Positions 62,958 through 64,000 of a stretch of DNA of 64,000 nucleotides are shown one piece after another. The translations under genes were made by a program, and so were the position numbers. The notes beneath the pieces are model-generated. The model saw nothing but the letters and a program-made list of their open reading frames with translations, ran no database searches and had not been told where the DNA came from. Origin of the DNA: Paenibacillus tepidiphilus (GTDB lineage: Bacteria > Bacillota > Bacilli > Paenibacillales > Paenibacillaceae); NCBI RefSeq assembly GCF_008635795.1, contig NZ_VWRQ01000005.1, positions 248,001 to 312,000 on the forward strand, read 5' to 3'. The number at the start of each line of letters is the position of its first letter. Position 1 is the stretch's first letter.

Positions 62958-62975
62958 CATAAACGCGCGTTTATG
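62958..62975. promoter_or_regulatory. Perfect 18-base palindrome, likely LacI-type operator
   Basis: CATAAACGCGCGTTTATG has perfect two-fold symmetry with a CG centre, as LacI/GalR operators do. It lies 14 bases before the LacI-family start codon, so it fits autoregulation of that gene. Confidence 0.75.
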
Positions 62976-62988
62976 AAAGGGGGCCCTT

Positions 62989-64000
62989 ATGCGCAGCGAA
63001 GATATCGCAAGATTGGCCGGGGTGTCCCGCAGCACGGTATCCCGTGTGATCAACAATTATCCGAATGTCCCGGAAGATACCCGCGCGAAGGTGCTGAAGG
63101 TCATTGAACAGCATCAGTACGAACCCAACAGCTTCGCCCGGGCGCTGGCCGGCAAGAAGACCGATACGATCGGCCTGTTCGCGGTCAGCATGAACGAGAA
63201 GGAGAATGCGACGCGGATCTATCAGAACAATTACTTCGCACCGTTCGTCGATGCCATTGTGGATACGGCGAACGCCCGCGGCTGTTATGTGCTGATTCAT
63301 ACCGTATACTCTCCCGATGATTTTCCGAAGGTCAAGCAGGCATTCCTGCAGAAACGGATCGACGGCGGCATCATCGTCGGAACCCAGAAGGATATTGATA
63401 TCGTCCGGGAAATGGTCGGTCTCGACTCCCCGCTGGTGCTGATTGATTACGACATCTCAGAGATCATGTCCGAGCATCTCGATCGTAATCATCTGGCGAT
63501 TGTCAACTCCAAGGACTATGACGGTACGGTAGAGGCTATCGAATATCTGATCGGCCTGGGACATCAAGAAATTGGCATGATCTGCGGACGCATGAACACT
63601 TACTCCGGCAGGGAACGCTATATGGCATACGCAGATACCCTGAAGCGGCATCAATTGCCTCTGAATGAACGCTATATCCTGAAGGGCGAATTCCTGAAGG
63701 AAGCTGCCTATGAAGAGGTCAAGCAGCTGCTGTCATCCGGCGGCCCGCTGCCTACCGCATTCTTCTCAGCCAACGACGATATGGCTATTTCGGCCATGGA
63801 AGCGTTCTCGGAATGTGGCATTGCGGTACCGGAGGATGTCTCCATCGCCGGCTTCGATGATGTGCAGCTTGCTTCACGTATTCATCCGAAGCTGACCTCC
63901 GTGCGGCTGCCGATTTATGAAATGTCCAAGGCCGCCGTCGAGAAAGTGATCGAGCTGTGCGATGCCAGCCAGCCGACCTTCAGCACCATCAGCTTTCCGG
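62989..64000 (+). CDS. LacI-family transcriptional regulator, 3' end outside window
   Basis: At least 337 codons, open to the window edge. The start is a classic LacI helix-turn-helix (MRSEDIARLAGVSRSTVSRV, INNYPNVPEDTRAKVLKVIE) and hinge (ARALAGKKTDTIGLF), then a periplasmic-binding-like effector domain (GGIIVGTQKDIDIV; FFSANDDMAISAMEAFSECG; GFDDVQLA). Probably a sugar-responsive repressor. AAAGGGGG precedes ATG 62989. A perfect palindrome lies just upstream. Target genes would be downstream beyond the window. Confidence 0.92.
   Translation, partial: MRSEDIARLAGVSRSTVSRVINNYPNVPEDTRAKVLKVIEQHQYEPNSFARALAGKKTDTIGLFAVSMNEKENATRIYQNNYFAPFVDAIVDTANARGCYVLIHTVYSPDDFPKVKQAFLQKRIDGGIIVGTQKDIDIVREMVGLDSPLVLIDYDISEIMSEHLDRNHLAIVNSKDYDGTVEAIEYLIGLGHQEIGMICGRMNTYSGRERYMAYADTLKRHQLPLNERYILKGEFLKEAAYEEVKQLLSSGGPLPTAFFSANDDMAISAMEAFSECGIAVPEDVSIAGFDDVQLASRIHPKLTSVRLPIYEMSKAAVEKVIELCDASQPTFSTISFP

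Overview
The window looks like chromosome from a moderately GC-rich, spore-forming Gram-positive bacterium of the Paenibacillus type. This rests on the gene set read from the sequence: a CcpA-like regulator with a glucose PTS operon, RqcH, the YlbF/YlbG and YlaN proteins, a T-box leader, two Fur-box-controlled siderophore genes, an XPB helicase pair, many TTG starts with strong Shine-Dalgarno sites, and intrinsic terminators after most units. No prophage, insertion sequence, CRISPR array or rRNA operon was seen. One tRNA gene (Val, GAC) is present.

Layout. 1-4.8 kb: a truncated P-type Ca2+ ATPase, rqcH, and a 0.8 kb gene-free repeat island. 4.8-10 kb: PHP phosphoesterase and acetyltransferase, a LysR regulator, and an overlapping EAL / CBS-GGDEF pair for cyclic-di-GMP. 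10-16.3 kb: a minus-strand run of XPB helicase, its companion, ylbF (ricF) and ylbG, then a CBS protein and an M20 amidohydrolase. 16.5-25 kb: ftsW behind a 17-codon leader peptide, Asp23, a Ca2+/H+ antiporter, ylaN, an HPr-like protein lacking the phospho-histidine, an M29 aminopeptidase, a lipoprotein and a GAF-GGDEF protein. 25-31 kb: rpsD with a long leader, a class A penicillin-binding protein, mtnN and ccpA. 31-38.3 kb: a DJ-1/PfpI protein, an ECF sigma/anti-sigma pair and ptsG-ptsI. 38.3-39.2 kb: a second repeat island. 39.2-46.6 kb: a nuclease-like protein, a CoA-binding protein, aroA, a rhodanese, aroK, gnd and two conserved proteins of unknown role. 46.8-56 kb: MFS transporter, SpeA-type decarboxylase, DUF1292 and stalk-domain proteins, a T-box controlled methionyl-tRNA synthetase, a gene remnant, Nudix, cupin and tRNA-Val. 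56-59.3 kb: small secreted and membrane proteins and a LytTR / six-helix membrane protein / micro-ORF cluster. 59.4-64 kb: a Btr-like regulator, a FeuA-like binding protein, a Nudix protein and a truncated LacI regulator behind a perfect palindrome.

How the genes work together. CcpA, the EI and EII PTS proteins and the HPr-like protein point to glucose uptake and catabolite control. AroA and AroK are two shikimate-pathway steps. The Btr-like regulator and FeuA-like lipoprotein, both behind Fur-like boxes, form an iron-siderophore uptake unit, and YlaN is also tied to iron control. Three genes (EAL, CBS-GGDEF, GAF-GGDEF) handle cyclic-di-GMP.

The most unusual signal is non-coding. Two gene-free islands 34 kb apart (4413-4597 and 38769-38953) each hold four 21-bp imperfect palindromes. 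The layout is identical in both: forward, forward, reverse, reverse, with start-to-start spacing of exactly 51, 62 and 51 bases, although the sequence between the palindromes has diverged. Each island has a GC-rich tandem array directly upstream. This looks like an undescribed repeat family or a constrained structural or protein-binding element. A second candidate is the LytTR cluster at 57.9-59.3 kb, which includes a translationally coupled 22-codon ORF ending in an AgrD-like tail.
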